In this document: in pieces, positions 1 to 7,992 of the stretch
How positions within the stretch are numbered: the first letter of the stretch is position 1
Layout of the letters: each line of letters starts with the position of its first letter
From: Flavobacterium flabelliforme
GTDB lineage: Bacteria; Bacteroidota; Bacteroidia; Flavobacteriales; Flavobacteriaceae
Assembly (NCBI RefSeq): GCF_017948675.1
Contig: NZ_JAGFBU010000004.1
Location: 1 to 64,000, forward strand
Length of the DNA stretch: 64,000 bases
Reading direction: 5' to 3'
The notes under the pieces: generated by a model
Told to the model about the DNA's origin: nothing
What the model saw: only the letters and a program-made list of their open reading frames with translations
Databases searched by the model: none
Position numbers and translations under genes: made by a program

Positions 1-73
1 CCTGATCAATGATCTTAAGTTTTAAGTCAAATCCAACGGATTTTTTTTGACAGTCTGGTTTCTTTTCTTTCAT
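1..73 (-). CDS. Transposase OrfA N-terminus, partial
   Basis: Only the first 24 codons are present, running off the left edge. They read MKEKKPDCQKKSVGFDLK and continue LKIIDQ. A short basic start followed by an F-D-L-K-L-K-I-I-D-Q stretch is what I recall from the small helix-turn-helix protein (OrfA) of IS3-type transposases in Flavobacteriia. OrfA binds the terminal inverted repeats and is normally fused to the DDE catalytic OrfB by frameshifting. The gene begins about 43 bp inside the predicted IS end, a normal spacing. Too little is visible to judge whether the element is intact. Confidence 0.5.
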   Translation of the reverse strand, partial: MKEKKPDCQKKSVGFDLKLKIIDQ

Positions 74-116
74 GTTGTCCTGTAAATAGTTGTTGATTTT
101 TTGTCAACCTATTTCA
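1..116 (-). mobile_element. End of an IS3-like insertion sequence (partial)
   Basis: The window opens inside what looks like an insertion sequence. On the minus strand its terminus appears to be TGAAATAGGTTGACA (about 102-116), followed by a short leader and a transposase start at 73. A TGA...TCA terminus is usual for the IS3 group, which is known background. The rest of the element, its other inverted repeat and any target duplication lie outside the window, so family and boundary are inferred. Confidence 0.5.
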
Positions 117-138
117 GGATTTTACATGGGGTAATATA

Positions 139-275
139 ACCGCAAACGTCTTGGCGCTTGGCGAGGTATGGGAGTAAAGATGCGAGATTTTTCCATTAAA
201 CACAAATTTTACAAATACAAAACCATCTTTAAATTAAGCCTAAAACCCAAATATCTTGTAACGGCTGTTGGCAGA
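139..275 (-). repeat. attC-like palindromic element A
   Basis: A 137-bp non-coding element begins 12 bp after the stop of the lipoprotein gene at 288. Read in the gene direction it starts TCTGCCAACAGCCGTT and ends near GACGTTTGCGG. It shares its left terminus almost exactly with the element at 892-1026 and has a related right terminus, but its internal palindrome is weaker. Its length and its position after a stop codon fit an integron attC site. Alternatively it is a lineage-specific intergenic repeat. Confidence 0.4.
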
Positions 276-287
276 TGGTTTTTTTAT

Positions 288-857
288 TTATTCTGATTGT
301 CCGTTTCCATTATTCACTTTGACTTTGACTTTTTTAAAATTTCCATTTTCATCTTCTTCCAATTTATTTTCTCCAATTAAATAATATTTGCCTTTTTCTT
401 TAATTATTCGATTTTCAAAATCTTTATCTTCTGATATAAACGCTTTTGTTTCTGCAATTTCATTCCAAGTTCCACTTTTTAAAGACCAAACAGAAACTTT
501 ATTCCACCAACCTTCAGTTGTTCGAGAAAAGATTATTATTTCATTTGCATTATCATTATTTAAATCTTCAATTTTCGCAACAACAATTCCTAAACTTTGT
601 GCTATAGTTATTTTTGGAATATTCTCTGTGAACTCAATATTTATATCACAATTATTTTTCCCGCATTCAATTTCATTTGTTTCTAAATTCCATTTATAAT
701 TTACAAATGCAGTATCGTTAATTTCATCATTATTAATATCTCCAATAAAAAACTTTCTGTTTTCTATTTCAATTTTCGAGTTTTTAGAAATAGGTTTTTC
801 TGTTTTAGTTTGACAACCAAAAAAGATTAAAATTAATATTAAATATCTGATTTTCAT
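288..857 (-). CDS. Predicted lipoprotein with FG-GAP-like region, unknown function
   Basis: This 189-residue protein starts with an export signal whose lipobox-like end is IFFGC, so it is probably lipid-anchored in the envelope. An in-frame ATG five codons earlier is possible, but the one used here leads straight into MKIRYLILILIFFGC. The body has two D-x-N-x-D-like segments (FIGDINNDEINDTAF and KIEDLNNDNANEIII) typical of FG-GAP/VCBS calcium-binding repeats, then a Trp-rich stretch. No enzymatic motif is visible. The gene is very AT-rich and lies between two attC-like elements, in the same orientation as the aspartic protease gene upstream. This looks like a single-gene cassette layout. Function unknown. 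Confidence 0.6.
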   Translation of the reverse strand: MKIRYLILILIFFGCQTKTEKPISKNSKIEIENRKFFIGDINNDEINDTAFVNYKWNLETNEIECGKNNCDINIEFTENIPKITIAQSLGIVVAKIEDLNNDNANEIIIFSRTTEGWWNKVSVWSLKSGTWNEIAETKAFISEDKDFENRIIKEKGKYYLIGENKLEEDENGNFKKVKVKVNNGNGQSE

Positions 858-891
858 ATAAATATCTTTCATTTTCTGTCGCTCGAAACTG

Positions 892-1026
892 TCTGCTAAC
901 GTTTCGCGGGTTGCAGAAGTGGCGAACTTCGTAACCGCAATTTTTCTGCTAAGATAAAATATCTTGCGAAAGATAAACGTGAATTTACCACATATTTCGC
1001 CATTTTTGCAAACCGCTGTTGGCAGA
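892..1026 (-). repeat. attC-like palindromic element B
   Basis: A 135-bp imperfect palindrome lies between two co-directional genes. The outer arms are TCTGCTAAC (892-900) and GTTGGCAGA (1018-1026). The inner arms, GCGGGTTGCAGAAGTGGCGAA on one side and the matching GCGGTTTGCAAAAATGGCGAA on the other strand, are offset by a few unpaired bases. Two paired boxes, an asymmetric bulge and a variable centre describe a folded attC. In the gene direction it starts 14 bp after the protease stop and ends in GTTAGC about 35 bp before the lipoprotein start. The outer boxes depart from the strict integron consensus. Confidence 0.45.
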
Positions 1027-1040
1027 AGTATTTTTATTTA

Positions 1041-1907
1041 TTATTGATTTGGTAATAAGTACAGAATATTTTTTTTCCAATCTATAGTCAATAAATAATC
1101 TTCAAAAAATCCATTGCCGATTAGTGACGAAACGCCTTTTTCTAATAAAATAGTTTGATTAGTTAGTTCAATTTCGCCAATTCTAATTTTTTCAATTTTA
1201 AATGTTTGTTTTGCTTCTTGGCTGTTTTTTTGTTCTTCTTTTAAATTTCCTACAAACGAACTGTTCGCAGTAAATCTTCCACTTGAACCAGTATCAAAAA
1301 TAAATTTATGTTTTGTATTATTTATTTCAATATCTAAATATGATAATCCATAATTTTCTTTATGCATTTCAACTTTTTTATGTTCTCTACTTGATAAATC
1401 AATTTTATCAGTAAATCTGATTACTTTATTTTTAAAATCAATTTGCCAATTTGCTTTTCTCATTAAGTTGTTTCCTATTACTCCGTCTATTTTTAAATTT
1501 TCATAATCCTTTTTTATGAAGTTTAAATCTAGAAGCATTCCATATGTATTTTCAAAAATAATATTTGAGATAGAAACTTTTGGTAATTCAATCAAAGCGT
1601 TTTTTTGTGCAGAAATTGAACTTCCAGAAGCTTCGCCTTCTTTTTTAAATTTATATTCTATTTCTTTTGAGATTTCTTGGTCAATTAAAGTTACTGCCGC
1701 ACCAGTATCAAAAATAAAGTTGTATTCTTTGTTTGAAATATTTACCTTAATAAAAATATGTTTTTTATTATATTCAAAAGGTATTTCTGTTATATAATCT
1801 TTTTGGTTTACAAATCCGCTTTTACAAATTTGTTTTAAATTTTGACTTACACAATTGTAGTTTGTCAAACATAATATTGTTAAAAGTAATAATGTGATTT
1901 TTTTCAT
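1041..1907 (-). CDS. Exported retropepsin-like aspartic protease with two DTG motifs
   Basis: This 288-residue protein has an N-terminal export signal (MKKITLLLLTILCLTNYNC; a lipobox is doubtful). Two aspartic-protease active-site signatures follow: FDTGA with Asp about 67 and FDTGSSG with Asp about 205. Each is followed by the hydrophobic-hydrophobic-Gly partner motif (DGVIGN about 141-146 and SSLIGNG near the C-terminus). One chain can therefore form a pepsin-like two-lobed site rather than the homodimer of viral retropepsins. Bacteroidota have many such 'aspartyl protease family' proteins; the substrate is unknown. It precedes the lipoprotein gene in the same direction, with attC-like element B between them. 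The start codon is the only one leading into the signal peptide. Confidence 0.75.
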   Translation of the reverse strand: MKKITLLLLTILCLTNYNCVSQNLKQICKSGFVNQKDYITEIPFEYNKKHIFIKVNISNKEYNFIFDTGAAVTLIDQEISKEIEYKFKKEGEASGSSISAQKNALIELPKVSISNIIFENTYGMLLDLNFIKKDYENLKIDGVIGNNLMRKANWQIDFKNKVIRFTDKIDLSSREHKKVEMHKENYGLSYLDIEINNTKHKFIFDTGSSGRFTANSSFVGNLKEEQKNSQEAKQTFKIEKIRIGEIELTNQTILLEKGVSSLIGNGFFEDYLLTIDWKKNILYLLPNQ

Positions 1908-2108
1908 AGTTTATTTTATTTGTGCAATTTTTCAGAATATTTTTGCCAACTTGTATATATGTATGACTTTATTGTACCTATATAACTAAATCTGTGTAGA
2001 TAAGTATAGAAACGTTCCTACATTACTTTATTTCAAATATATAAAATAATTTCTTACAAATTTATATTTATGCAGTTTTACCATATGAAAAATGTTGTTA
2101 TGCGTATA

Positions 2109-2149
2109 AAAAAAAACGGCAGTTAAAACAATTTTTAAATGCCGTTTTT
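2109..2149 (-). terminator. Terminator at the end of the trp operon
   Basis: Hairpin AAAACGGCA / TGCCGTTTT with an AT-rich loop, giving a run of U on the leftward transcript. It lies about 20 bp beyond the trpA stop. It is nearly symmetric and could also work rightward. Confidence 0.8.
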
Positions 2150-2168
2150 GATTATCAAAAAATAAAAT

Positions 2169-2930
2169 TTAAATTATCTCTTCTACAAATTCCTTGATTT
2201 TTCCAGTTCCATTTTGGGTTAGATGTTTGATAAAAGCACTTCCTATAATGGCACCTTTAGCATATTGAGTGGCTTGGTTAAAGGTTTCTTTATTGCTAAT
2301 TCCAAAACCAATTATTTGTGGGTTTTTTAAGTTCATGTCAGAGATGCGTTTGAAATAATCAGCTTGTTCCGCACCAAAACCAGTTTGTGATCCTGTAACA
2401 CTTGCCGAACTTACCATGTAAATAAATCCGTCAGAGACACTATCTATAAAGTTAATGCGTTCTACTGCAGTTTGTGGCGTGATTAGAAAAATATTTTTTA
2501 ATCCGTATTTTTCAAAGGTTGCTTTGTATTCATCCGCGTAAACATCAACAGGAAGGTCCGGAATAATTAATCCATCAATTCCTATTTCGGCACATTTCTG
2601 GCAGAAATTTTCGATTCCGTATTGTAACATCGGATTGAAATAGCCCATGATCACTAAAGGAATGGTTACTGTTTTTCGGATGTCTTTTAGTTGGTCAAAC
2701 AATACTTGAGTGTTCATTCCGTTATGAAGGGCTTTTGTTGAGCTGGCTTGAATTGTTGGTCCATCTGCCAAAGGATCACTGAAAGGCAAACCAATTTCGA
2801 TCATATCGACACCATTTTTTTCTAAATCTTGAATGATTTGAACGGTATCGCTTAAATTAGGATATCCAGCAGAGAAATAGATGGAAAATATCTTTTTGGC
2901 TTCTTGTAATTTTTTATTTATTCTGTTCAT
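2169..2930 (-). CDS. trpA: Tryptophan synthase alpha subunit
   Basis: The protein cleaves indole-3-glycerol phosphate to indole and glyceraldehyde-3-phosphate, and passes indole through a tunnel to TrpB. At 253 residues it is slightly shorter than the E. coli enzyme (268). The catalytic glutamate is visible in VDMIEIGLPFSDP (Glu45) and the catalytic aspartate in DPLADGPTIQ (Asp56). The flexible phosphate loop GSQTGFG and the C-terminal phosphate-binding GFGISN and GSAF segments are also present. It is the last gene of the leftward trp operon, 235 bp after trpB. That gap holds a large palindromic repeat (3043-3155), unusually wide for two subunits of one complex. A terminator follows directly. 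Assignment is secure. Confidence 0.97.
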   Translation of the reverse strand: MNRINKKLQEAKKIFSIYFSAGYPNLSDTVQIIQDLEKNGVDMIEIGLPFSDPLADGPTIQASSTKALHNGMNTQVLFDQLKDIRKTVTIPLVIMGYFNPMLQYGIENFCQKCAEIGIDGLIIPDLPVDVYADEYKATFEKYGLKNIFLITPQTAVERINFIDSVSDGFIYMVSSASVTGSQTGFGAEQADYFKRISDMNLKNPQIIGFGISNKETFNQATQYAKGAIIGSAFIKHLTQNGTGKIKEFVEEII

Positions 2931-3042
2931 TTTATATTTTTTTCTACTCTTTTACCAATTTTTGCATTAGTAGGTTTTAAAGAGAATTTATTTGTTTAAA
3001 ATAATCAAGTTTTTGAAAACTATTTAGGTCATCGTATTGGAT

Positions 3043-3155
3043 TCGCGTAAGGGATTGCAGTGTAAATCCTTTTCCTTTTTTTCTTAAAAAAGGAAAAGAT
3101 TGCAACGAAAAGCCCGCCCGCCGCTGTAACGCTAGTGAAAGCGGGGAAACGCCCC
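3043..3155 (-). repeat. Dispersed palindromic repeat, copy R1 (trpB-trpA gap)
   Basis: Large palindromic repeat with a perfect A/T-rich centre: CTTTTCCTTTTTTT pairs with AAAAAAAGGAAAAG across a 3-base loop. The flanks GCGTAAGGGATTGC and GCCCGCC match copy R5 (56178-56308) in opposite orientation. It sits between trpB and trpA and will form a strong hairpin in the operon mRNA. Confidence 0.6.
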
Positions 3156-3165
3156 AAAAAATCTT

Positions 3166-4347
3166 TTATAATTTAAAATAATCGATATATGTATTCAAAT
3201 CTTTATCGCCTCGGCCGGAAAGATTGATCACTACGATGTCCTCTGGTTTAAATTTCATTTCGTCCAGAACGGCAAAGGCGTGCGCGCTTTCTATAGCGGG
3301 AATTAAGCCTTCCATTTTAGACAATTTGATTCCCCATTGCATGGCTTGATCATCTGTAATTGACACAAATTGAGCTCTTCCTGTAGCGAACAAATGCGCG
3401 TGCATAGGGCCAACTCCTGGATAATCTAGCCCTGCAGAAATAGAGTAGGGTTCTGTGATTTGTCCATCAGTAGTTTGCATCAACAATGTTTTACTACCGT
3501 GAATAACACCTACTTTTCCTAAAGCTGATGTAGCAGCACTTTCGCCAGAATGAACGCCTAAACCGGCAGCTTCGACAGCAATTATATTTACCTCTTCATT
3601 ATCAAGGAAATGGTAATAGGTTCCGGCAGCATTGCTACCACCACCAACACAAGCAACCACATAATCCGGGTTTTCACGACCTTCTTTCTCTAATAATTGT
3701 TCCTTGATTTCCTTAGAAATTACGCTTTGAAAACGCGCTACCATGTCTGGATACGGATGCGGTCCCACAACGGAGCCAATAATATAGTACGTATCAACGG
3801 GATTATTAATCCAATCGCGAATGGCTTCATTAGTAGCATCTTTTAAAGTTTTAGACCCTGACATTGCCGGACGAACCTCGGCGCCCAACATTTTCATACG
3901 AGCTACATTTGGCGCTTGACGCTTAATATCGACTTCGCCCATGTACACAATGCATTCTAATCCCATAAGCGCGCAAACTGTAGCGGTTGCAACACCGTGC
4001 TGTCCTGCACCCGTTTCAGCAATGATTCTGGTTTTACCTAATCGTTTTGCTAAAAGGATTTGGCCAATGGTATTATTGACTTTGTGCGCTCCCGTATGAC
4101 ACAAATCTTCTCTTTTTAGATAGATTTTAGTGTTGTATTCTTCCGACAAACGTTTTGCAAAATAAAGGGGTGTAGGACGACCCACATATTCTTTTAGCAA
4201 AGCATCAAATTCAGCTTGGAATTCAGGTTCCGCTGTTATTTTTAAATAGTTTTGGCGTAGTTCTTCGACATTTGGGTATAACATTTCAGGAATGAAGGCA
4301 CCTCCAAATTCTCCGTAATAGCCTTTTTCGTTTACGTGGTATGACAT
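3166..4347 (-). CDS. trpB: Tryptophan synthase beta subunit
   Basis: This PLP enzyme condenses indole with serine to tryptophan in the alpha2-beta2 complex. Its 393 residues match the TrpB1 class. The PLP lysine lies in HTGAHKVNN (Lys89), the catalytic glutamate in AETGAGQHG (Glu111), and the phosphate-binding loop is GGGSNAAG. The N-terminal [13 protein letters not shown] is the conserved beta start, so the initiation codon is firm. It begins 12 bp after trpF, so translation of the two may be coupled. A 235-bp gap to trpA carries a repeat that could lower expression of the last gene. Confidence 0.98.
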   Translation of the reverse strand: MSYHVNEKGYYGEFGGAFIPEMLYPNVEELRQNYLKITAEPEFQAEFDALLKEYVGRPTPLYFAKRLSEEYNTKIYLKREDLCHTGAHKVNNTIGQILLAKRLGKTRIIAETGAGQHGVATATVCALMGLECIVYMGEVDIKRQAPNVARMKMLGAEVRPAMSGSKTLKDATNEAIRDWINNPVDTYYIIGSVVGPHPYPDMVARFQSVISKEIKEQLLEKEGRENPDYVVACVGGGSNAAGTYYHFLDNEEVNIIAVEAAGLGVHSGESAATSALGKVGVIHGSKTLLMQTTDGQITEPYSISAGLDYPGVGPMHAHLFATGRAQFVSITDDQAMQWGIKLSKMEGLIPAIESAHAFAVLDEMKFKPEDIVVINLSGRGDKDLNTYIDYFKL

Positions 4348-4359
4348 GATTTTTTCTTT

Positions 4360-5076
4360 TTATTGTTTTATATTTGAGATACGAATGATCGCATCTTTAG
4401 ATAATTCTACATTCTTTAATCCAGGTTCTATTTCAAATTTGCTATTGACGTCAATGGCATGAATAGGTAAATTTGTTTTCAATATTTCTTGTACACTTTG
4501 TAATTCCTCAATTCCAATTCCGCCGCTTAGAAAAAAGGGTTTTGTAGAAGGATAATTTTCAAGTGTTTTCCAATCGAATGTTGTTCCGTTTCCTCCCGGT
4601 AATTTTCCTTTAGTGTCAAAAAGGAAGTAATCACAAACGGTTTCATAAGGTTTTAAAAGTTCAAAATCAAAGCTATCATCCACTGAAAACACTTTTATAA
4701 TTTCGATTTCAGTGCGCATTTTATTTTTTAATTCTTTACAGAACGTAACAGATTCTGAGCCGTGCAATTGTATGGCTTGTAAATCGTGCTTTTCGGCTTT
4801 CGCCAAAATTACGTCTATAGTTTCATTTACAAAAACCCCAGTTTTCTTAATCGATTTCGGTAAAATTGGAATAATTCCATCAAAATAACGACTTGATTTT
4901 TCCCAGAAAATAAATCCCATATAATCGGGTAGGAGCGATGCTACTTCGAGTATGTTTTCAGGATATTTCATGCCGCAGATTTTGATCCCAAATCCCCCAG
5001 CCCCCCGAAGGGGGAATTGTTGCGACGGATTTGCACCGCAATTTTTATTGTTATTATTTCTTGAAAATGATTGCAT
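4360..5076 (-). CDS. trpF: Phosphoribosylanthranilate isomerase with repeat-derived N-terminal extension
   Basis: The enzyme converts N-(5-phosphoribosyl)anthranilate to CdRP. The (beta/alpha)8 core begins IKICGMKYPEN, with the catalytic Cys34 in KICGM and the catalytic Asp154 in FLFDTKGK. LSGGIG near the C-terminus binds phosphate. TrpF normally starts one or two residues before IKICG. Here no ATG, GTG or TTG exists there. The first usable start is the ATG at 5076, which adds about 30 residues. The last of these (QFPLRGAGG) are translated from a GC-rich palindromic repeat at 4991-5016. Starting at the Met of CGM would lose the catalytic Cys, so the extension is probably real. The gene follows trpC by 50 bp and precedes trpB by 12 bp. 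Confidence 0.93.
   Translation of the reverse strand: MQSFSRNNNNKNCGANPSQQFPLRGAGGFGIKICGMKYPENILEVASLLPDYMGFIFWEKSSRYFDGIIPILPKSIKKTGVFVNETIDVILAKAEKHDLQAIQLHGSESVTFCKELKNKMRTEIEIIKVFSVDDSFDFELLKPYETVCDYFLFDTKGKLPGGNGTTFDWKTLENYPSTKPFFLSGGIGIEELQSVQEILKTNLPIHAIDVNSKFEIEPGLKNVELSKDAIIRISNIKQ
4991..5016 (-). repeat. GC-rich palindromic repeat inside the 5' end of trpF
   Basis: On the mRNA strand this reads TTCCCCCTTCGGGGGG followed by CTGGGGGATT: a hairpin closed by a UUCG tetraloop. It is the inverted copy of 5103-5128. It is read in frame as part of the TrpF extension and ends 2 bases before the conserved IKICG codons. Confidence 0.8.
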
Positions 5077-5102
5077 AATAAAATTTATTTATCTGTTGCT
5101 AG

Positions 5103-5128
5103 TTCCCCCTTCGGGGGTTAGGGGGATT
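5103..5128 (-). repeat. GC-rich palindromic repeat abutting the trpC stop codon
   Basis: Inverted partner of 4991-5016, 24 of 26 positions identical. On the mRNA strand it starts within the trpC stop codon (TAATCCCCC) and contains CCCCCGAAGGGGG. Together the two copies bound an 86-bp spacer that carries the trpF start codon. Confidence 0.8.
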
Positions 5129-5906
5129 AAATTTTACTAATAAACTCTTTGGCTGCCTTTCCAGCATTATCCGTTTTCATAAAATTTTCTCCTATTAAGA
5201 AACCTTTGTAGCCAAATGGCTTTAATTCGGTTATTGCTTCAATTGACGAAATGCCACTCTCTGATACTTTTACGAAATCATCTGGAATTTGTGCTGCTAA
5301 TTTCTTGCTGAAATCTAAACTCACTTCGAATGTTTTTAGGTTCCTGTTATTTACGCCAATCATATCTAGTGTAGGCATTATTGATTTTTCTAATTCCTCC
5401 TGATTGTGGACTTCTAGTAAAACTTCTAAGTTTAAACTTTTTGCAAATTCAGATAGCGATTTGATTTCTTCACGAGTTAAAACTGCAGCAATTAGTAAAA
5501 TTAAATCGGCTCCGTGGGCTTTTGCTTCTAGTATTTGGTATTCGTCAACGATGAATTCTTTACGTAAAAGTGGAATATTTACCGAGGCTCTAGCCAAAAG
5601 TAAATCGTCTAACGAACCTCCAAAATATTTTCCATCGGTTAAAATTGAAATTCCGCAAGCACCAGCTTCTTCATATCCTTTTACCACTTCTTCGACAGTA
5701 AAACCATAATTGATTTCTGCCTTTGAAGGCGAACGACGTTTGTGCTCGGCAATAATTCCTGAGGTGCTATTTTTTAAACTTTTACTCAAAGAAATAGTCT
5801 TTTTTTCGAAGAAAATCGATGCTTCCAATTGAGAAACTGGAATGATTGATTTCTTGAGAATAACTTCTCTTTTTTTGTCGATTATAATTTTGTCAAGTAT
5901 ATTCAT
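5127..5906 (-). CDS. trpC: Indole-3-glycerol phosphate synthase
   Basis: The enzyme closes the indole ring by decarboxylative cyclisation of CdRP. It has 259 residues and is monofunctional, not fused to TrpF. Visible family motifs are AEHKRRSPSK (substrate lysine about 56), LLRKEFIVDEYQI with the catalytic lysine, LLEVHNQEEL, IGVNNRNLKTFEV and VSESGI near the end. It lies between trpD (141 bp upstream, across an AT-rich gap) and trpF. The gap to trpD contains a short direct repeat (CTGTGTTAAT twice, about 5981-6000) and a fragment resembling other intergenic sequences (CCACTAAGGCGCAAAGGCAC). The stop codon merges with a GC-rich repeat. Confidence 0.97.
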   Translation of the reverse strand: MNILDKIIIDKKREVILKKSIIPVSQLEASIFFEKKTISLSKSLKNSTSGIIAEHKRRSPSKAEINYGFTVEEVVKGYEEAGACGISILTDGKYFGGSLDDLLLARASVNIPLLRKEFIVDEYQILEAKAHGADLILLIAAVLTREEIKSLSEFAKSLNLEVLLEVHNQEELEKSIMPTLDMIGVNNRNLKTFEVSLDFSKKLAAQIPDDFVKVSESGISSIEAITELKPFGYKGFLIGENFMKTDNAGKAAKEFISKI

Positions 5907-6047
5907 ATTTGTTTTTACTGCTAAGGAATTCTTTTAATCTTTTTTTGCCACTAAGGCGCAAAGGCACTAATTTTTTATTCTGTGTTAATCTGTGTTAATC
6001 TGTTTGCAAATTTTTATACTGCAAGCACTTAGATTCTTAATTTGTAT

Positions 6048-7040
6048 TTATCTACTCAATTCTTGTAATTTCTTCAAAGATAAAAGTCCTTTTCCAGACA
6101 TTAAACTCTCTTTTGCTATTTGAAATCCTTCTAAAGGACTACATTTTGTCACCGTCGCAATGGCCATTCCTGCATTGGCACAAACCACGTTGTTTTGCGC
6201 TTCAGTTCCTTTGCCTGATATAATATCGATAAACATTTGCGCCGATTCATCAATAGTAGTTCCGCCTTCTATCTGGCTTTGCGCCAAAAGAGAAACACCA
6301 AAATCTTCTGGATTCAGCATTCCTTCTCGATTGTTGGTTATCATCTTCGTTGGTCCTGTCAGTGATACCTCATCATAACCATCAAGCGAATGCAAAATCG
6401 TGAAATTTGTGTTTGTATTTTGGTACAAATAGGCATACATTCTTGCCAATTCTAAATTGAAAACACCTACTAATTGATTTTGAGGAAAGGATGGATTTAC
6501 CATTGGCCCAACCATATTAAAAAAGGTTTTTACTGCTAATTCTTTTCGGATGGGACCTACGTTTTTCATAGCAGGATGAAATAAAGGAGCGTGCAAAATT
6601 GCAATTCCAGCTTGGTCAATACTACGTTCTATAAAATCAGATTCATTGCTAAATTTAATTCCTAATTTTTCCATTACATTACTTGATCCTGAAATAGAGG
6701 AGAGACCGTAATTTCCGTGTTTAGCGACTTTAATTCCAGCTCCTGCAGCTACAAATGATGCTAAAGTAGAGATGTTAAAAGTATCTTTTCCGTCACCACC
6801 CGTTCCACATAAATCAACCGTATTGTACGCCGATAAATCGATGCGAATACACAAATCAAGTAAAGCTTCACGAAACCCAGAAAGTTCGTCGATACTTACA
6901 CTACGCATCATGTAAACAGTCAAGAAAGAGGCGATTTGGCTAGTATTGTAACTGCCGTTGGAAATGTTTACTAAAACATTTTTAGCTTCTTCCTTCGAAA
7001 GCGTTTCATGATTGATCAATCTGTTTAATATATTTTTCAT
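6048..7040 (-). CDS. trpD: Anthranilate phosphoribosyltransferase
   Basis: The enzyme transfers phosphoribose from PRPP to anthranilate. It has 330 residues, normal length, and is not fused to TrpG. The PRPP/Mg site GTGGDGKDTFNIST (about 79-92) is present, as is KHGNYGLSS, the Bacteroidota-style version of the KHGNR loop. GPMVNP and DEVS further along are also family motifs. It is separated from trpG by an inserted cytochrome c gene (63 bp from that gene to trpD), so the usual trpG-trpD contact is broken here. The start codon leads directly into the conserved helix MKNILNRLINHETLS. Confidence 0.97.
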   Translation of the reverse strand: MKNILNRLINHETLSKEEAKNVLVNISNGSYNTSQIASFLTVYMMRSVSIDELSGFREALLDLCIRIDLSAYNTVDLCGTGGDGKDTFNISTLASFVAAGAGIKVAKHGNYGLSSISGSSNVMEKLGIKFSNESDFIERSIDQAGIAILHAPLFHPAMKNVGPIRKELAVKTFFNMVGPMVNPSFPQNQLVGVFNLELARMYAYLYQNTNTNFTILHSLDGYDEVSLTGPTKMITNNREGMLNPEDFGVSLLAQSQIEGGTTIDESAQMFIDIISGKGTEAQNNVVCANAGMAIATVTKCSPLEGFQIAKESLMSGKGLLSLKKLQELSR

Positions 7041-7103
7041 TTTTTTTTAAGATTCAAATGGGGTATATGATTTTGGATTCTTTTTTTTAAGGCTAATTAA
7101 ATC

Positions 7104-7940
7104 CTACTCGCTTTTTTTATGTTGTGCCATGTATTTTAAATAATCAACTATTTCTTGGGACTGCTGTTGGGTTATTCCTAAAGTCGGCATTTTTACTTTA
7201 TGTCTAAAAGAGGCAGGATTAACTATATAAGCAACCAATTCTTTTTCCTTCCAATACTCGGTAACACTTTTTGGATAGTTTAATTCTGGGCCCATAGTTC
7301 CTCCAATTTCATTTATGGCATGACAGGTAATGCATTGATTTTGAAATAAATTATAGCCTATTTCAACTTTTTTATTATCTATAGGAAATAATTCATTACG
7401 GGATGTATTACTAGGTTCAAGATGAATTTTTATCAAATTATAAGGCCATTTGTAACGGCTATCTTTTTCTGAAACGGATTCGTAAACGATATAAAAAGGC
7501 GTAGCGTCCATTTCGTTTTCATTTTTAATTATTTTCTCCCATTTCAAACCTTTTGGAGCTTCGACATCTTGGAAGGCTAGGAAAGATTTGGTGTTCAAAA
7601 ATAATTCTAATGGCATTTCGGGTTTGTAACCGTCAATACACTCAAAAACAATTTTAGTGTTTTTTATATCAATTGTACTTAATTCAACTTGGCTTTTAAT
7701 CAATTTTTCAGCGTTTACTGCTTTGTATTTTTTTATTTTATGATAAACAGGATCATTAACAATTGTAACAATGGTATCTTTTCCTAACTTATTTTTTGCT
7801 TGTAAATCAAGCAAGTCCAATGTTATTTTTTTTTGCGTAGAATTTCTAGTTTCTATTTTTTGCTCCGTATTTTGATGACAAGAAATAAAACTGAAAGTAA
7901 GTAGTAAAATAAATACAATATGGATTTTGACTATTTTCAT
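7104..7940 (-). CDS. Cytochrome c-type lipoprotein inside the trp operon
   Basis: A 278-residue predicted lipoprotein: signal segment MKIVKIHIVFILLLTFSFIS followed by Cys21. The C-terminal third is a class I c-type cytochrome domain with heme motif CITCH (203-207) and the likely Met ligand in KMPTLG (Met251). The first 200 residues have no motif I can name; segment 105-175 may be a small beta domain. It would face the periplasm and carry electrons, with no evident link to tryptophan synthesis. It lies in the same direction between trpG (52 bp) and trpD (63 bp), so it is probably co-transcribed and under trp attenuation. Whether this is a fixed flavobacterial arrangement or a recent insertion cannot be told from one genome. 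Confidence 0.8.
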   Translation of the reverse strand: MKIVKIHIVFILLLTFSFISCHQNTEQKIETRNSTQKKITLDLLDLQAKNKLGKDTIVTIVNDPVYHKIKKYKAVNAEKLIKSQVELSTIDIKNTKIVFECIDGYKPEMPLELFLNTKSFLAFQDVEAPKGLKWEKIIKNENEMDATPFYIVYESVSEKDSRYKWPYNLIKIHLEPSNTSRNELFPIDNKKVEIGYNLFQNQCITCHAINEIGGTMGPELNYPKSVTEYWKEKELVAYIVNPASFRHKVKMPTLGITQQQSQEIVDYLKYMAQHKKSE

Positions 7941-7992
7941 TTTTTAAAAATAAAAGTGGAACCGATTTTTAAGGACTGCTAATTATTAATTA

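Noticed and set aside
388..699. Rightward open frame of 103 codons opposite the lipoprotein gene
   Set aside because: It is complementary to a gene with signal peptide and lipobox, and has no protein-like pattern. The same was judged for the other long frames opposite trp, fumC, the kinase and lpxD.
1946..1965. attI-like GTTGGC box upstream of the aspartic protease gene
   Set aside because: Only a single 7-base match, no paired arm and no integrase gene nearby.
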